In this document: piece after piece, positions 8,699 to 17,365 of the stretch | Layout of the letters: the number at the start of each line of letters is the position of its first letter | Numbering within the stretch: position 1 is the first letter of the stretch | DNA from: Chthoniobacterales bacterium | GTDB lineage: Bacteria > Verrucomicrobiota > Verrucomicrobiia > Chthoniobacterales > UBA6821 | Assembly: GCA_019747895.1 (NCBI GenBank) | Contig: JAIEQF010000007.1 | Location: 1 to 64,000 of the forward strand | Direction: 5' to 3' | Length of the DNA: 64,000 nucleotides | The notes under the pieces: model-generated | Told to the model about the DNA's origin: nothing | What the model saw: only the letters and a program-made list of their open reading frames with translations | Database searches by the model: none | Translations under genes and position numbers: made by a program

Positions 8699-9556
8699 AT
8701 GAACCTCGAATCCCCATCACAGCAACTTTGGAAACGCTTTTGTAAAAACAAAGTCGGTGTCTGGGCTCTCGTCATCATTATTTTTCTCACGCTAATTGCT
8801 GCTGCAACTCTTCTCCTGAGCTGGCTGGGCCTACCATGGCCAATGAATCCGAACACTACAGACCTGTCGCAGAAGTTACTTCCACCAAGTCAACTTCATT
8901 GGTTGGGCACCGATCATTTAGGACGGGATGTTTTTTCTCGGATGCTTCATGGCGCTCCCATCTCGCTAACCGTCGGCTTCACAACGGTCCTTGTTTCTCT
9001 CTCCATCGGAGTTGTGATCGGATCGATCGCCGGTTATTGCGGCGGAAAGGTCGACCAATGCTTGATGCGATTGGTGGATGCCTTCCTTTGCTTTCCTACT
9101 TTTTTTCTCATCTTAACAGCAGTAGCTCTCCTCGGCCCTAGTCTCATTAATATTGTTGTGGTAATTGGGCTCGTCAGCTGGACAGAAACGGCACGTTTGG
9201 TCCGTGGAGAGTTTTTAACATTGCGAGAAGCAGAGTATGTCCATGCAGCTACCATCCTCGGACAAGATTCTTTGAAAATTATCACCAGGCATATTCTTCC
9301 CAATGCAGCTGCGGTCATCCTCATCACTGCTGTTTTAGGGATTCCAGAGGCGATCTTAGCAGAAGCTGGCTTAAGCTTTCTTGGTTTTGGTGTTCAACCT
9401 CCACAAGCAACATGGGGAAATATTATCGCTGATGGAAAAACTTATCTGCTTGAAGCCTGGTGGCTGATTCTCTTTCCTGGTTTTGCCATCTTTATCACAG
9501 CACTCGCTTTCTATCTTGTTGGCGATTCGTTGCGGGAAGCAGGAGAAAAAAAATAA
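8699..9556 (+). CDS. oppC: Oligopeptide ABC transporter permease (OppC/DppC type)
   Basis: Second permease subunit, 285 residues. It has the N-terminal TM helix (about 20-42), the family signature HWLGTDHLGRDVFSRMLHG (about 65-83) and an EAA loop (EAEYVHAATILGQD...HILPNA) at about 178-205 for ATPase contact. It is slightly short for OppC but complete at both ends. The oppD start lies 15 bp downstream, so the two are cotranscribed. Confidence 0.95.
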   Translation: MNLESPSQQLWKRFCKNKVGVWALVIIIFLTLIAAATLLLSWLGLPWPMNPNTTDLSQKLLPPSQLHWLGTDHLGRDVFSRMLHGAPISLTVGFTTVLVSLSIGVVIGSIAGYCGGKVDQCLMRLVDAFLCFPTFFLILTAVALLGPSLINIVVVIGLVSWTETARLVRGEFLTLREAEYVHAATILGQDSLKIITRHILPNAAAVILITAVLGIPEAILAEAGLSFLGFGVQPPQATWGNIIADGKTYLLEAWWLILFPGFAIFITALAFYLVGDSLREAGEKK

Positions 9557-9571
9557 AAACTCTTTGATGAT

Positions 9572-10414
9572 ATGACCACAACGGAACCTCCCTTTTTAGA
9601 AATAAAAAACTTAAGTATTGGTTTCTCTGCAAACGAAAAAGTCATTCCTGCAGTGCGTAACGTTTCTTTGACCCTGAATAAAGGAGAAACACTAGCCATT
9701 GTCGGCGAAAGCGGTAGTGGCAAAAGCGCCACGGCTCTTGCAATCACGCGCCTCCTTGCTTCTCCACCTGCCGTTTATCAAGGAGGTCAGATTCTTTTTA
9801 ATGGAGTTGATCTCTTAGCGCTTCCAGAAAAAGAGTTACGCGCCTATCGCGGAGGACGCATTGCGTATGTTTTCCAAGAGGCCTCTACTTCACTCAATCC
9901 GGTTTATACCATTCGAAGCCAGATGGCAGAAATGTTGAGACTCCACCGCCCCGAGGTTCATAACATCGACGCTGAAATCATTCGCTGGCTTGAAATGGTT
10001 GGCATCACGAATCCCAAAGAGCGCCTCAAAGCTTATCCTCACCAACTCAGTGGAGGAATGCAACAACGCGTCATGATCGCGATGGCTCTCTCGGCTCAAC
10101 CAGACCTTCTTATTGCTGATGAGCCAACGACCGCTCTTGATGTCACAATTCAAGCCCAAATCTTAGCTCAACTTCGCAAACTTGAAAAAGAACTCGGGAT
10201 GACGATGATTTTAATCACCCACAATCTAGCCATCATTCGCGGACTAGCTCACCAAGTAGCAGTGATGCACCATGGAAGCATCGTCGAATATGGGCCCACG
10301 GAAGAAGTGTTGCAACATCCTCAACATCCCTACACCAAAGCTCTGCTCGCCTGTATCCCTCGTTTGGATGAGCATCGGAGACGCTTATCAACCATTGAAA
10401 AAGAGCTCCAATGA
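9572..10414 (+). CDS. oppD: Oligopeptide ABC transporter ATPase (OppD/DppD type)
   Basis: ATP-binding subunit of 280 residues. Walker A is GESGSGKS (about 44-51), the Q-loop lies near VFQEA, the ABC signature is LSGGMQQR (about 158) and Walker B is LLIADEPTTALD. The C-terminus has the opp-type extension beginning HPYTKALLACIPR but stops soon after. OppF, the usual partner ATPase, is absent: the next sequence is a toxin-antitoxin remnant on the other strand. Either OppD works as a homodimer or OppF is elsewhere. Confidence 0.95.
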   Translation: MTTTEPPFLEIKNLSIGFSANEKVIPAVRNVSLTLNKGETLAIVGESGSGKSATALAITRLLASPPAVYQGGQILFNGVDLLALPEKELRAYRGGRIAYVFQEASTSLNPVYTIRSQMAEMLRLHRPEVHNIDAEIIRWLEMVGITNPKERLKAYPHQLSGGMQQRVMIAMALSAQPDLLIADEPTTALDVTIQAQILAQLRKLEKELGMTMILITHNLAIIRGLAHQVAVMHHGSIVEYGPTEEVLQHPQHPYTKALLACIPRLDEHRRRLSTIEKELQ

Positions 10415-10417
10415 AAT

Positions 10418-10684
10418 TTATTCATAAACATCTCGTCGATGGCCAATCTTCAATACTAAAACAACAAGCTCCTGATCCTGAATCTTACAGATCAAGCGAT
10501 AATCTCCAACTCGTTATCGCCATAACCCAGCAAGATTCCCAGACAGAGGCTTGCCAAAGCAACGTGGATTTTCACCCACTGCAAGTCGTGTGGTTAGGTA
10601 ATGAGAAACTTGAAGCTCTACAGATCGACCAAGCTTGCGCAATTCCTTTTGAACAGCTTCTGAGAGGACAACATTCCACTTCAC
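10418..10684 (-). pseudogene. RelE-family toxin inactivated by one in-frame stop codon
   Basis: Reads as a RelE/ParE superfamily toxin. From a GTG start at 10684, which overlaps the antitoxin stop as GTGA, it runs VKWNVVLSEAVQKELRKL...GKPLSGNLAGLWR and then meets TAA at 10514-10516. In the same frame the sequence continues [13 protein letters not shown], then [16 protein letters not shown], to a proper stop at 10418-10420. That continuation is the normal RelE C-terminus. The stop stands where RelE relatives have Tyr in WRYRVGDYR, so one base change (TAT or TAC to TAA) explains the loss. An alternative ATG lies at 10705. Sequencing error cannot be excluded. The tail ends 4 bp from the convergent oppD. 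Confidence 0.85.
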
Positions 10685-10863
10685 AAGCCACGCTCCCTTT
10701 TCCATTCCTCAAGTGACTTGCATTCTCCTGGATTAGCTAGCACTTCCATCGCGTCAGCAATGTCCACTGCATCCTCAATAGCCTCTTCAATAGCCTCACG
10801 GAGCAAAAATAATTCTTGCTCAGAAAGTTTTGGAATTTCATCAACCATTTCAAGAACGCTCAT
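10681..10863 (-). CDS. Antitoxin of the RelE-type module
   Basis: A 60-residue acidic, helical protein (from MSVLEMVDEIPKLSE; an in-frame ATG also exists at 10890). It ends with the LEEWKRERGL sequence typical of short antitoxins coupled to RelE/ParE toxins. The stop codon TGA overlaps the toxin's GTG, the classic coupled arrangement. It would bind and silence the toxin and probably repress its own promoter. Because the toxin carries a nonsense codon, this gene may survive as an orphan or cross-acting antitoxin. Confidence 0.75.
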   Translation of the reverse strand: MSVLEMVDEIPKLSEQELFLLREAIEEAIEDAVDIADAMEVLANPGECKSLEEWKRERGL

Positions 10864-10914
10864 AAATTTACTTCGTTTGGGATATAACATGAATCATATC
10901 ATGTGTTCAATTAA

Positions 10915-11628
10915 ATGACCTCTCCCTTTCTCTCCATCATCATTCCTGCTCGTAACGAAGCAGACCGCTTGCCAAAAACCATCGGGCGACTTCAAGATTT
11001 TTTTCAGTATCATTCATGGACCTTAGAAATCATCCCCGTCATTCAAGGCAATGATGAAACGGGCACCCTCATTTGTGAATTAGCACAAAAGGATCCTCGC
11101 ATTAAACCGATCATCGATCCTCAGGGCCGTGGCAAAGGACGTGCAGTTCGTTCCGGTGTCGAGCAGGCTCAAGGCGAAGTCATTCTTTTTATCGATGCTG
11201 ATCTGAGCGTCCCTCCACATTGCCTTGCTCAATTGCTCGAGCAATTTCAAACCTCTTCTTCGAGCGACATTTTAATTGGAAGTCGTCAACACCCACAAAG
11301 CAACATCACTCACCCACAACCATGGTACCGTCGCCTTCTAGGACGAGCCTTCAATTTCTTCTTGCGCTCCATATGCCTTACAAAATTTCGCGACACTCAA
11401 TGTGGTTGCAAATTTTTTCGTCACGATGTGGCCAAAATGCTCTTCTCTTACGCCATGGTCAATGGCTTTGCTTTTGATGTAGAAATTCTCTTGCTCGCAA
11501 AAAACTTAGGCTACCATGTCGAGGAAGCCCCCGTAGAATGGGCCGATGGAGGCCATTCTCGCCTTGGAATTTCCAGCGATGGAATGCAGGCATTAGAAGA
11601 TGTTTGGAATCTTACCGAATATTCATAA
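10915..11628 (+). CDS. Family 2 glycosyltransferase, polyprenyl/dolichyl-phosphate sugar synthase type
   Basis: A 237-residue GT2 with a GT-A fold: FLSIIIPARNEADRL at the start, the substrate-loop sequence GRGKGRAVRSG near 80, and the metal-binding DADLSVP near 101. Further family residues are CGCKFFR and the C-terminal VEWADGGHSRLG. The pattern resembles ALG5/DPM1-type enzymes that transfer a hexose to a polyprenyl phosphate at the inner membrane. No C-terminal membrane helices are present. Its 3' end overlaps the convergent rnhC by 17 bp. Confidence 0.9.
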   Translation: MTSPFLSIIIPARNEADRLPKTIGRLQDFFQYHSWTLEIIPVIQGNDETGTLICELAQKDPRIKPIIDPQGRGKGRAVRSGVEQAQGEVILFIDADLSVPPHCLAQLLEQFQTSSSSDILIGSRQHPQSNITHPQPWYRRLLGRAFNFFLRSICLTKFRDTQCGCKFFRHDVAKMLFSYAMVNGFAFDVEILLLAKNLGYHVEEAPVEWADGGHSRLGISSDGMQALEDVWNLTEYS

Positions 11629-12526
11629 CTTCAGCTGCCGTCTTAAAATGCATTTTCGCAAAGGTTGGCAATAATCCTGAGCCATGTCCCTGAACTAAAT
11701 CACGAGCAGTCTGTTTGACCTTGGATGAAACTCCTTTTGAAAGAACCACCCCGAGTTCCTTGCCGCGCTGTTCCAACCAGTCAATGAACCCTTCTCGAGC
11801 TAAAATAGAGGCTGCAGCAACAGCGTAGTCAGATTCTGCTTTGGTTCGTTGCTCGAGTTGAAGTTTTTTTCCTTTTTCTAACAGTGCCCGCTGCAAGACT
11901 CGCTCATTCGCAAATTTGTCTGAGAGAGCCCGCGGACAACCGGGAACTTTTTCGCAAAGATTTTCCAACACACGCGCGTGCCCCCAGGCAAGGAGCGTGT
12001 TGAGGTTTCCAATTTTTTGATAAAGCTCATTATATTTTGGAGGCGTGATAACAATGCGATCCCAAGGAGCTTGTGAAGCCCGAATGGCAGCAGCGAGTTC
12101 GCGGATTTTTTTATCGCTCCCAATGTTTTTGCTATCGCAAACACCAAGCTCTTGAAATTTCTTAGTCAACCTTTCATCAGTATAAACGCCTGCGATCACC
12201 AAAGGTCCAAAAAAATCTCCTTTACCGCTCTCATCGACTCCGAAGTGAGGTGCAAACTGCTCCGGCGTGTGAACCTCTTCATAACCTAGCAGTGCCTGAC
12301 CAGTAATTTCTGGCTCTAAAATAAAAGTGATGAAGTCTTCAATACCGCGCCCCTGCAAGAGAATCTTGGGACCTTTCTCATAAACAGAAACATTCAACTT
12401 ATCTTTTTTAGCAGCAAAGAGGGTGTAGGGTTTTGCCTCAAAAATAAATCCGCGCTCTTGCAAAATCGCACGAAGTTTTTTGGCTTGTTGGCCTGTGAGC
12501 AAAACTGTATGCGAATGCAACTTCAT
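11612..12526 (-). CDS. rnhC: Ribonuclease HIII
   Basis: Cleaves RNA in RNA-DNA hybrids. The catalytic core begins GVDESGKGDFFGP, which gives the first Asp and the Glu of the DEDE site, followed by CDSKNIGSDKK and the SDYAVAAASILAR segment. The N-terminal about 85 residues form the TBP-like substrate-binding domain that distinguishes RNase HIII from HII. The start at 12526 (MKLHSHTVLL) is preferred over an in-frame ATG seven codons upstream, because the upstream codons lie in a repeat. RNase HII is also present in this window. A 32-bp inverted repeat lies directly before the start. Confidence 0.95.
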   Translation of the reverse strand: MKLHSHTVLLTGQQAKKLRAILQERGFIFEAKPYTLFAAKKDKLNVSVYEKGPKILLQGRGIEDFITFILEPEITGQALLGYEEVHTPEQFAPHFGVDESGKGDFFGPLVIAGVYTDERLTKKFQELGVCDSKNIGSDKKIRELAAAIRASQAPWDRIVITPPKYNELYQKIGNLNTLLAWGHARVLENLCEKVPGCPRALSDKFANERVLQRALLEKGKKLQLEQRTKAESDYAVAAASILAREGFIDWLEQRGKELGVVLSKGVSSKVKQTARDLVQGHGSGLLPTFAKMHFKTAAEVMNIR

Positions 12527-12535
12527 AGGAAAAAA

Positions 12536-12626
12536 GAATAGCCACAAAAGAACACAAAGAGCACAAAAAAAAGAATGCTCCTCAGAAGGTTTCCTTTGTG
12601 CTCTTTGTGTTCTTTTGTGGCTATTC
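12536..12626. repeat. Perfect 32-bp inverted repeat (CTTTGTG type) between rnhC and mutY
   Basis: The left arm 12536-12567 (GAATAGCCACAAAAGAACAC...) and right arm 12595-12626 are exact reverse complements with a 27-nt loop. Within each arm the sequence is itself a degenerate tandem repeat (TTTGTGCTC, TTTGTGTTC, TTTTGTGGC; about 9 bp). One arm lies 9 nt before the rnhC start, the other 37 nt before the mutY start. Short frames reading EHKEHKG here are translations of the repeat, not genes. Confidence 0.88.
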
Positions 12627-12663
12627 TTTTTATCTTATATTTTTTTACGGCTATTATTTTATC

Positions 12664-13626
12664 ATGCAACAAAAACTCCTCACCTGGTTCTGCCAACACG
12701 GCCGGCATGACTTGCCGTGGAGGCAATCTCCAACACCCTACGATGTTTTGGTTTCGGAGTTCATGTTGCAACAGACAACAGTCGCAACCATCGTCCCTCG
12801 TTTTCAAGATTGGATGAATCGTTTTCCAACTCTAGAAATCCTAGCAACAGCCTCTGAAGATGAGGTCCTGTCAGCATGGCAAGGCCTTGGCTACTACGCA
12901 CGTGCACGCCGTCTTCATCAGGTGGCCCAAGCGATTGTTACTTTTCATCAAGGAAAAATTCCGCAAGATCTTTCAACGTTATTAAAACTTCCTGGAGTTG
13001 GCCCTTATACCGCATCAGCTCTCCGCGCCTTTGCTTTTAATCAACCGACAGCGGTCCTCGATACGAATATTGTGCGCGTTATTGCTCGACTGCACAACAT
13101 CACAGAACCAACTGATTCCAAAAAAGGAAAAGAACAGATTGCATTAGCGGCTCAAGAAATGCTTCCTAAAAAAGAGGGCTATGCTTTTGCCTCCGCCTTG
13201 ATGGACCTTGGCGCAATGATCTGCACGGCTGCCAACCCTCAGTGCAAGATCTGCCCTCTCTCCTCAAACTGCCTTGCCGAGCATCCGACGACACTTCCTA
13301 GAAAAAAACCAAAACCATCCATCACTCGCAAAAAAGAAGCTCGTCTTTTTTATCAGCACGATGATCGTATTTATTTGGAACAATCGTCAGGGCCTCATTG
13401 GAAGGGGCTCTGGATCTTGCCTCTCGCCGTCTCAATTCATTTGCACAAAAATTATTTAACTTCTATCACCTACCCCATCACGCGATATCGTATCACCATG
13501 AAGCTCTATCGCGAGACAGGTACTCCTCCTAAAAATTTACATCCTTTTTCAAAAAAAGAATTACAAACACTAGCTATCCCCTCACCTCATCGCAGGGCGA
13601 TTGAAAAGTTAATCCTACTTAGTTGA
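12664..13626 (+). CDS. mutY: A/G-specific adenine DNA glycosylase
   Basis: Base-excision repair enzyme that removes adenine mispaired with 8-oxoguanine. From the ATG at 12664 it has 320 residues. Catalytic Glu32 (VSEFMLQQT), the helix-hairpin-helix LPGVGPYT (109-116) and catalytic Asp133 (VLDTN) are present. The [4Fe-4S] ligands are Cys187, 194, 197 and 203 with normal spacing. A short C-terminal NUDIX-like domain (YLEQSSGPHWKGLW) follows. The frame is open upstream to 12598, but that part is repeat sequence. The last 12 bp overlap the end of the convergent helicase-protease gene. Confidence 0.95.
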   Translation: MQQKLLTWFCQHGRHDLPWRQSPTPYDVLVSEFMLQQTTVATIVPRFQDWMNRFPTLEILATASEDEVLSAWQGLGYYARARRLHQVAQAIVTFHQGKIPQDLSTLLKLPGVGPYTASALRAFAFNQPTAVLDTNIVRVIARLHNITEPTDSKKGKEQIALAAQEMLPKKEGYAFASALMDLGAMICTAANPQCKICPLSSNCLAEHPTTLPRKKPKPSITRKKEARLFYQHDDRIYLEQSSGPHWKGLWILPLAVSIHLHKNYLTSITYPITRYRITMKLYRETGTPPKNLHPFSKKELQTLAIPSPHRRAIEKLILLS

Positions 13627-16600
13627 TTGGGACTTTTTCGGAGGTTTTGGTGGCTTCGGTAGTTTCGGCGGCGGAATTGGCAAGGCACTTTTTAAAGCAC
13701 TCATTGCTTCTAAAGGAGTAACACTACTAGAACTTGAGCTACTACTTTGTGGCTGTGTAATTAGATTTCTCAAAATAGCAATCTGAGCATTGGCAGCTAA
13801 GTCAGCATCACCTGATAATACCGCTGCATGATAACCCCTAATTGATTTGCCAAAATTGTCCGACATACTTTGATCTAGAGGTGGAATTTCAATCCATCCT
13901 CCTTCACTAACTTTTAGCTGAAGTTTTCTTGGTTTACTTGGATTTAATCTCAAGTTTTCTTTAGCCATTTCTGTCATGACATAAAGGACAAAAGGTCCAC
14001 ACTGATTATTATCCATGACGTTGACTTTTTCCTTAGCACTACCCTGAGTAGTATAGGTCTGCATTTTACTGTTTGTATTATTGATGGAAACGCCAGGAAA
14101 TTTTTCTCTCAAAACTCTGAAAGCAGTATCAGGAATCTTGTGCAGGGGGCGACCATTCTCATCGAATGCAACAGGGTCAAAATGAGTGATGGAAAATTGA
14201 TTACTTGGTTTTTTGCTAATCAAAACTCCTGTAAAATGATTCTCATTGTGAATAGCTATCACTGCTTGTTGCTTTTCTGGATTACTAATAAAAGCATCCA
14301 TAGCTTGACTCAGCATAGCTGGAACTGCAGCAACAGCTGGAACAACGTAATGAACATTAGCTGGCAATAGCATCTCTCCGAGATTACTCATGTCATCATC
14401 GCTGTAATATGCCTTCGGATCATTGATCCTTGCGAGCTTTGATGCCATCTCAGTTGGTACCATTTGTATTTGTTTTCCTTTTTTACCTGCTCCTTGCTTT
14501 TGTTTTGCTTTTGGAGCAGCAACATCAACAGCAGCTATGGCTAAAATAGCAGCAGTGCTTGCGCTGATTGCCTTAGCTTTTTTTGCTGCTGTTTTAACAG
14601 ATCCAATCTCATTTTCTAGAAATTGGTTGAGTTGCTGTTCTGTAAAAAATTTCTTACGCCCCCGCAAATCAGTTATCAGATTTTTTACATCGCTCTCTTG
14701 CGATTCCAATGTTCTCGCATGACCTAAAACGATCAATGTTCGTTTGGCACGTGTGATGGCAACATTGAGACGCCGTTCATCATTAAGAAAGCCAATTTGA
14801 TTTCGACTCTTAGAACCTGCTTTCTCCTTAGCACGAACACATGATACAAGAATGATGTCACGCTCTCCTCCTTGAAAACCATCAACAGTACTAACCGTTA
14901 TATTTTCTTGTAAACCTCGCGTTTCACCTTGCTTTAACATTTTTTGAATCGCTTCAACCTGCGCACCATAAAAAGAAATCACACCAATACTGCTCGTTTT
15001 ATCCTTTTCTCGAATTTTCCGAATAATTTGTAAGACATAGTCCGCTTCTTTCTCATTTTGTTTACTCATTGAATTGCCAGAGCTCGATTCTTTACCTGAG
15101 ACAATATCGTAAAAAGCTTTTGCTTGAGTAACACCAGAATCAACATTGGGCACTATTGAAGAATGTGTTTGTAAGCGCCCATCGTAATACTGTCTGGATG
15201 GCCAATGACAGATTTCAGGATCCATACGATATTGTGTCTCTAACATCAATGCCGGCTGATTATTTTGCTCTAATCTGCCCATCATAGAGCGATCATAATT
15301 TTTTTCTTTTGCAAGTTGCGACATTGTTGTCGCAGGCAATTGCTTCGTATCGCCAGCTAATACAACCTTGATCGGATTATGTTGAAATGGAATCAATGTT
15401 TCAGCTTCAACGCTCTGCCCCGCTTCATCGACAACCAGAATATTAGGAAGGACTCCGCTAGGTAGTTCACGTATCGATCTTCGTCCAGTAACACTCAACG
15501 TTGCACAAACGACTTTTGACTGCGCGATGAGTTTTCTTTCAATGGTATCGCTGTCATCCTTAAAAACAGGAAGTCTCAGAGCACCATCTTTTACTTTTGT
15601 TAGCTTCACTCGTTGCTCTGTTACATGTTCTTTAAAGAGCGTCAATGCATTTTCTTGAGCAAAGTTAAATACCCCTACCTCTGCAGTAAGCCATTCTAGC
15701 TTCTTCCGCATATGCTCGAACAGACTTTTACGAGTAGAAGCACCTGTTGAAGAATAAAAATCAGCCTCGCATTCAAAGCGATATTTTTTCAGTTGGCTCT
15801 CAACAGCAATCATATCCTCTTTTGCTTTTTCCAATAAATCCAAAAGTCGATCCTTATGAAACTTAATGGATCGTGCACGTTGCTTTTGATTACTTGCTGC
15901 TTTTAAGTCTGTAGGATTTGAATCTGGTGGATTTAATTCTAAAAAAACAGCATCTAAATTTTTTAAAAATGTCTTCCGAAGATCCTTTTGCCAGGTGTGC
16001 AGAAAAATGGGTCTTAATTCATCAGATATCTTACTTTCAACTCCAGCCAGTATGATTGGGATGTCCGGATAATCTTTGAGGAAACGTTCTGCTACAACTT
16101 GCACCGCTTTGTTGGAAGGCGCGCAAACTAATGCTCGTTGATTTTGATCGCAGAGCACTCCAAGCAGCCCCACTACTGTTGTTGTTTTTCCAGTTCCTGG
16201 TGGCCCTTGAATGACACTAATACTATGATCTCGGGCTGCCACAACACTCTGAATAGCACGGCGCTGAGACTCATTTAAATCCTGAATACGCTCTTCAACA
16301 CGTGGATCATGCGCTTCAATCGGAACATGAATTCGTGCTAACACAATTCTCTTGAGGCACTCAGGTTGCGTTTTCTTAAGACATGCTTCATAAGCACGTT
16401 CATGAGTGACCAGTGAAGTGACATAGGTTGCATTCCATTGTGATCCAGCATTAAAAATACTGCGCTTCGTAGCAACAGTCGCAGGAGATAATTCAAATTT
16501 TGCTTTCAGCTCATTCTCATCTCCCTTTTCATTAGCTAAGACTAAAAACTTCATTCCAGATTTATGCTCAAGCAACAAGACATTCATCACAGCTGCATGT

Positions 16601-17268
16601 TCTTGATCCGAAGGAATCGCTCCCTCCAAGTTCATGATCCATGGATTGCCTCTTGTCACGGGCTCTCTCACATCATTTTTTATTCTGACTGAAAATGATC
16701 GATTCCTTTCACTAAAACCTTTTTCAATAGCAGCCCGCGCTTCTTCTAAAATCAAAGGCAAAAACTGATTGTAATAGGTCGCACGAGAGTCATAGCTCAA
16801 ACTCAATGGAGTTGCCGAAGAAGCGTCTTCTAATTGCTGGTGAATCGATCCCAAACGCCAATTTAAAACTCGTTGCGTGAAATCTTGTTCTGCTTCTCCT
16901 GCCATTGATGAAGATCTCTGCACTGAAGCAGAGCTGCTCATGTTTCTTCTAGGAGGATCATCATCATCGTCATCATAGCGCCCTCTTCCTGAGCCAGCAT
17001 AAGAGCTCCCTAAGCGTCTAGTTTGTTCACCATAACCATCAAAACCCCATCCAAACATCATCAGTGGCGACGAACTCTTTTCTGTGTATTCTTCAGCTGC
17101 TTCAGATTCTCCTTGTCTATTTTTACTTTCGTTGTAGATCTCTTCGGAAGAATTGATAGAATCAGCTACAATTTCATCATTAGAAGATACTGCGGCCTGA
17201 TCAATTTGAGCAACAAGCGATGCTGCTTTGCAAAAAAGAGAGAAAATTAATAGAGAGTTGGTTTTCAT
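13615..17268 (-). CDS. Secreted UPF1-like SF1 helicase fused to a CE-clan (Ulp1-like) cysteine protease domain
   Basis: A 1217-residue multidomain protein. Residues 1-20 look like a Sec signal (MKTNSLLIFSLFCKAASLVA), followed by an acidic and Ser-rich linker. The SF1B helicase core has Walker A GPPGTGKT (355-362), DEAGQ (614-618), GDTKQLPAT (639-647), QYRM (679-682), STVDGFQG (793-800) and RRLNVAITRAK (832-842), matching UPF1/Dna2-type helicases. Then come a Lys-rich stretch (920-932) and a C-terminal domain with HNENHF (His1011), THFDP (Asp1031) and DNNQCGPFV (Cys1090). This is the His-Asp-Cys order of Ulp1/YopJ-type peptidases, which include bacterial deubiquitinases and deSUMOylases. The tail is Ser- then Pro/Lys-rich. 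Gene size, signal and domain mix suggest an effector acting on host RNA or ubiquitin systems; this is inference. The helicase call is firm and the protease call is good but rests on short motifs. Confidence 0.88.
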   Translation of the reverse strand: MKTNSLLIFSLFCKAASLVAQIDQAAVSSNDEIVADSINSSEEIYNESKNRQGESEAAEEYTEKSSSPLMMFGWGFDGYGEQTRRLGSSYAGSGRGRYDDDDDDPPRRNMSSSASVQRSSSMAGEAEQDFTQRVLNWRLGSIHQQLEDASSATPLSLSYDSRATYYNQFLPLILEEARAAIEKGFSERNRSFSVRIKNDVREPVTRGNPWIMNLEGAIPSDQEHAAVMNVLLLEHKSGMKFLVLANEKGDENELKAKFELSPATVATKRSIFNAGSQWNATYVTSLVTHERAYEACLKKTQPECLKRIVLARIHVPIEAHDPRVEERIQDLNESQRRAIQSVVAARDHSISVIQGPPGTGKTTTVVGLLGVLCDQNQRALVCAPSNKAVQVVAERFLKDYPDIPIILAGVESKISDELRPIFLHTWQKDLRKTFLKNLDAVFLELNPPDSNPTDLKAASNQKQRARSIKFHKDRLLDLLEKAKEDMIAVESQLKKYRFECEADFYSSTGASTRKSLFEHMRKKLEWLTAEVGVFNFAQENALTLFKEHVTEQRVKLTKVKDGALRLPVFKDDSDTIERKLIAQSKVVCATLSVTGRRSIRELPSGVLPNILVVDEAGQSVEAETLIPFQHNPIKVVLAGDTKQLPATTMSQLAKEKNYDRSMMGRLEQNNQPALMLETQYRMDPEICHWPSRQYYDGRLQTHSSIVPNVDSGVTQAKAFYDIVSGKESSSGNSMSKQNEKEADYVLQIIRKIREKDKTSSIGVISFYGAQVEAIQKMLKQGETRGLQENITVSTVDGFQGGERDIILVSCVRAKEKAGSKSRNQIGFLNDERRLNVAITRAKRTLIVLGHARTLESQESDVKNLITDLRGRKKFFTEQQLNQFLENEIGSVKTAAKKAKAISASTAAILAIAAVDVAAPKAKQKQGAGKKGKQIQMVPTEMASKLARINDPKAYYSDDDMSNLGEMLLPANVHYVVPAVAAVPAMLSQAMDAFISNPEKQQAVIAIHNENHFTGVLISKKPSNQFSITHFDPVAFDENGRPLHKIPDTAFRVLREKFPGVSINNTNSKMQTYTTQGSAKEKVNVMDNNQCGPFVLYVMTEMAKENLRLNPSKPRKLQLKVSEGGWIEIPPLDQSMSDNFGKSIRGYHAAVLSGDADLAANAQIAILRNLITQPQSSSSSSSSVTPLEAMSALKSALPIPPPKLPKPPKPPKKSQSTK

Positions 17269-17365
17269 GTTGGTTTTTTATGGCATTCACTCTACTTCGT
17301 GAACTCGAGAAAAAAAGATTTTCCTTAATTTTTATATTTGATCGCCTTAATCCGAACATTTCACC

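Noticed and set aside
10411-10716. Plus-strand 101-residue frame overlapping the toxin locus
   Set aside because: The opposite strand reads as a RelE toxin remnant with a coupled antitoxin; the plus frame shows no protein-like pattern.
12523-12807. 94-residue frame reading EHKEHKG
   Set aside because: It is a translation of the TTTGTG-type inverted repeat plus antisense mutY.
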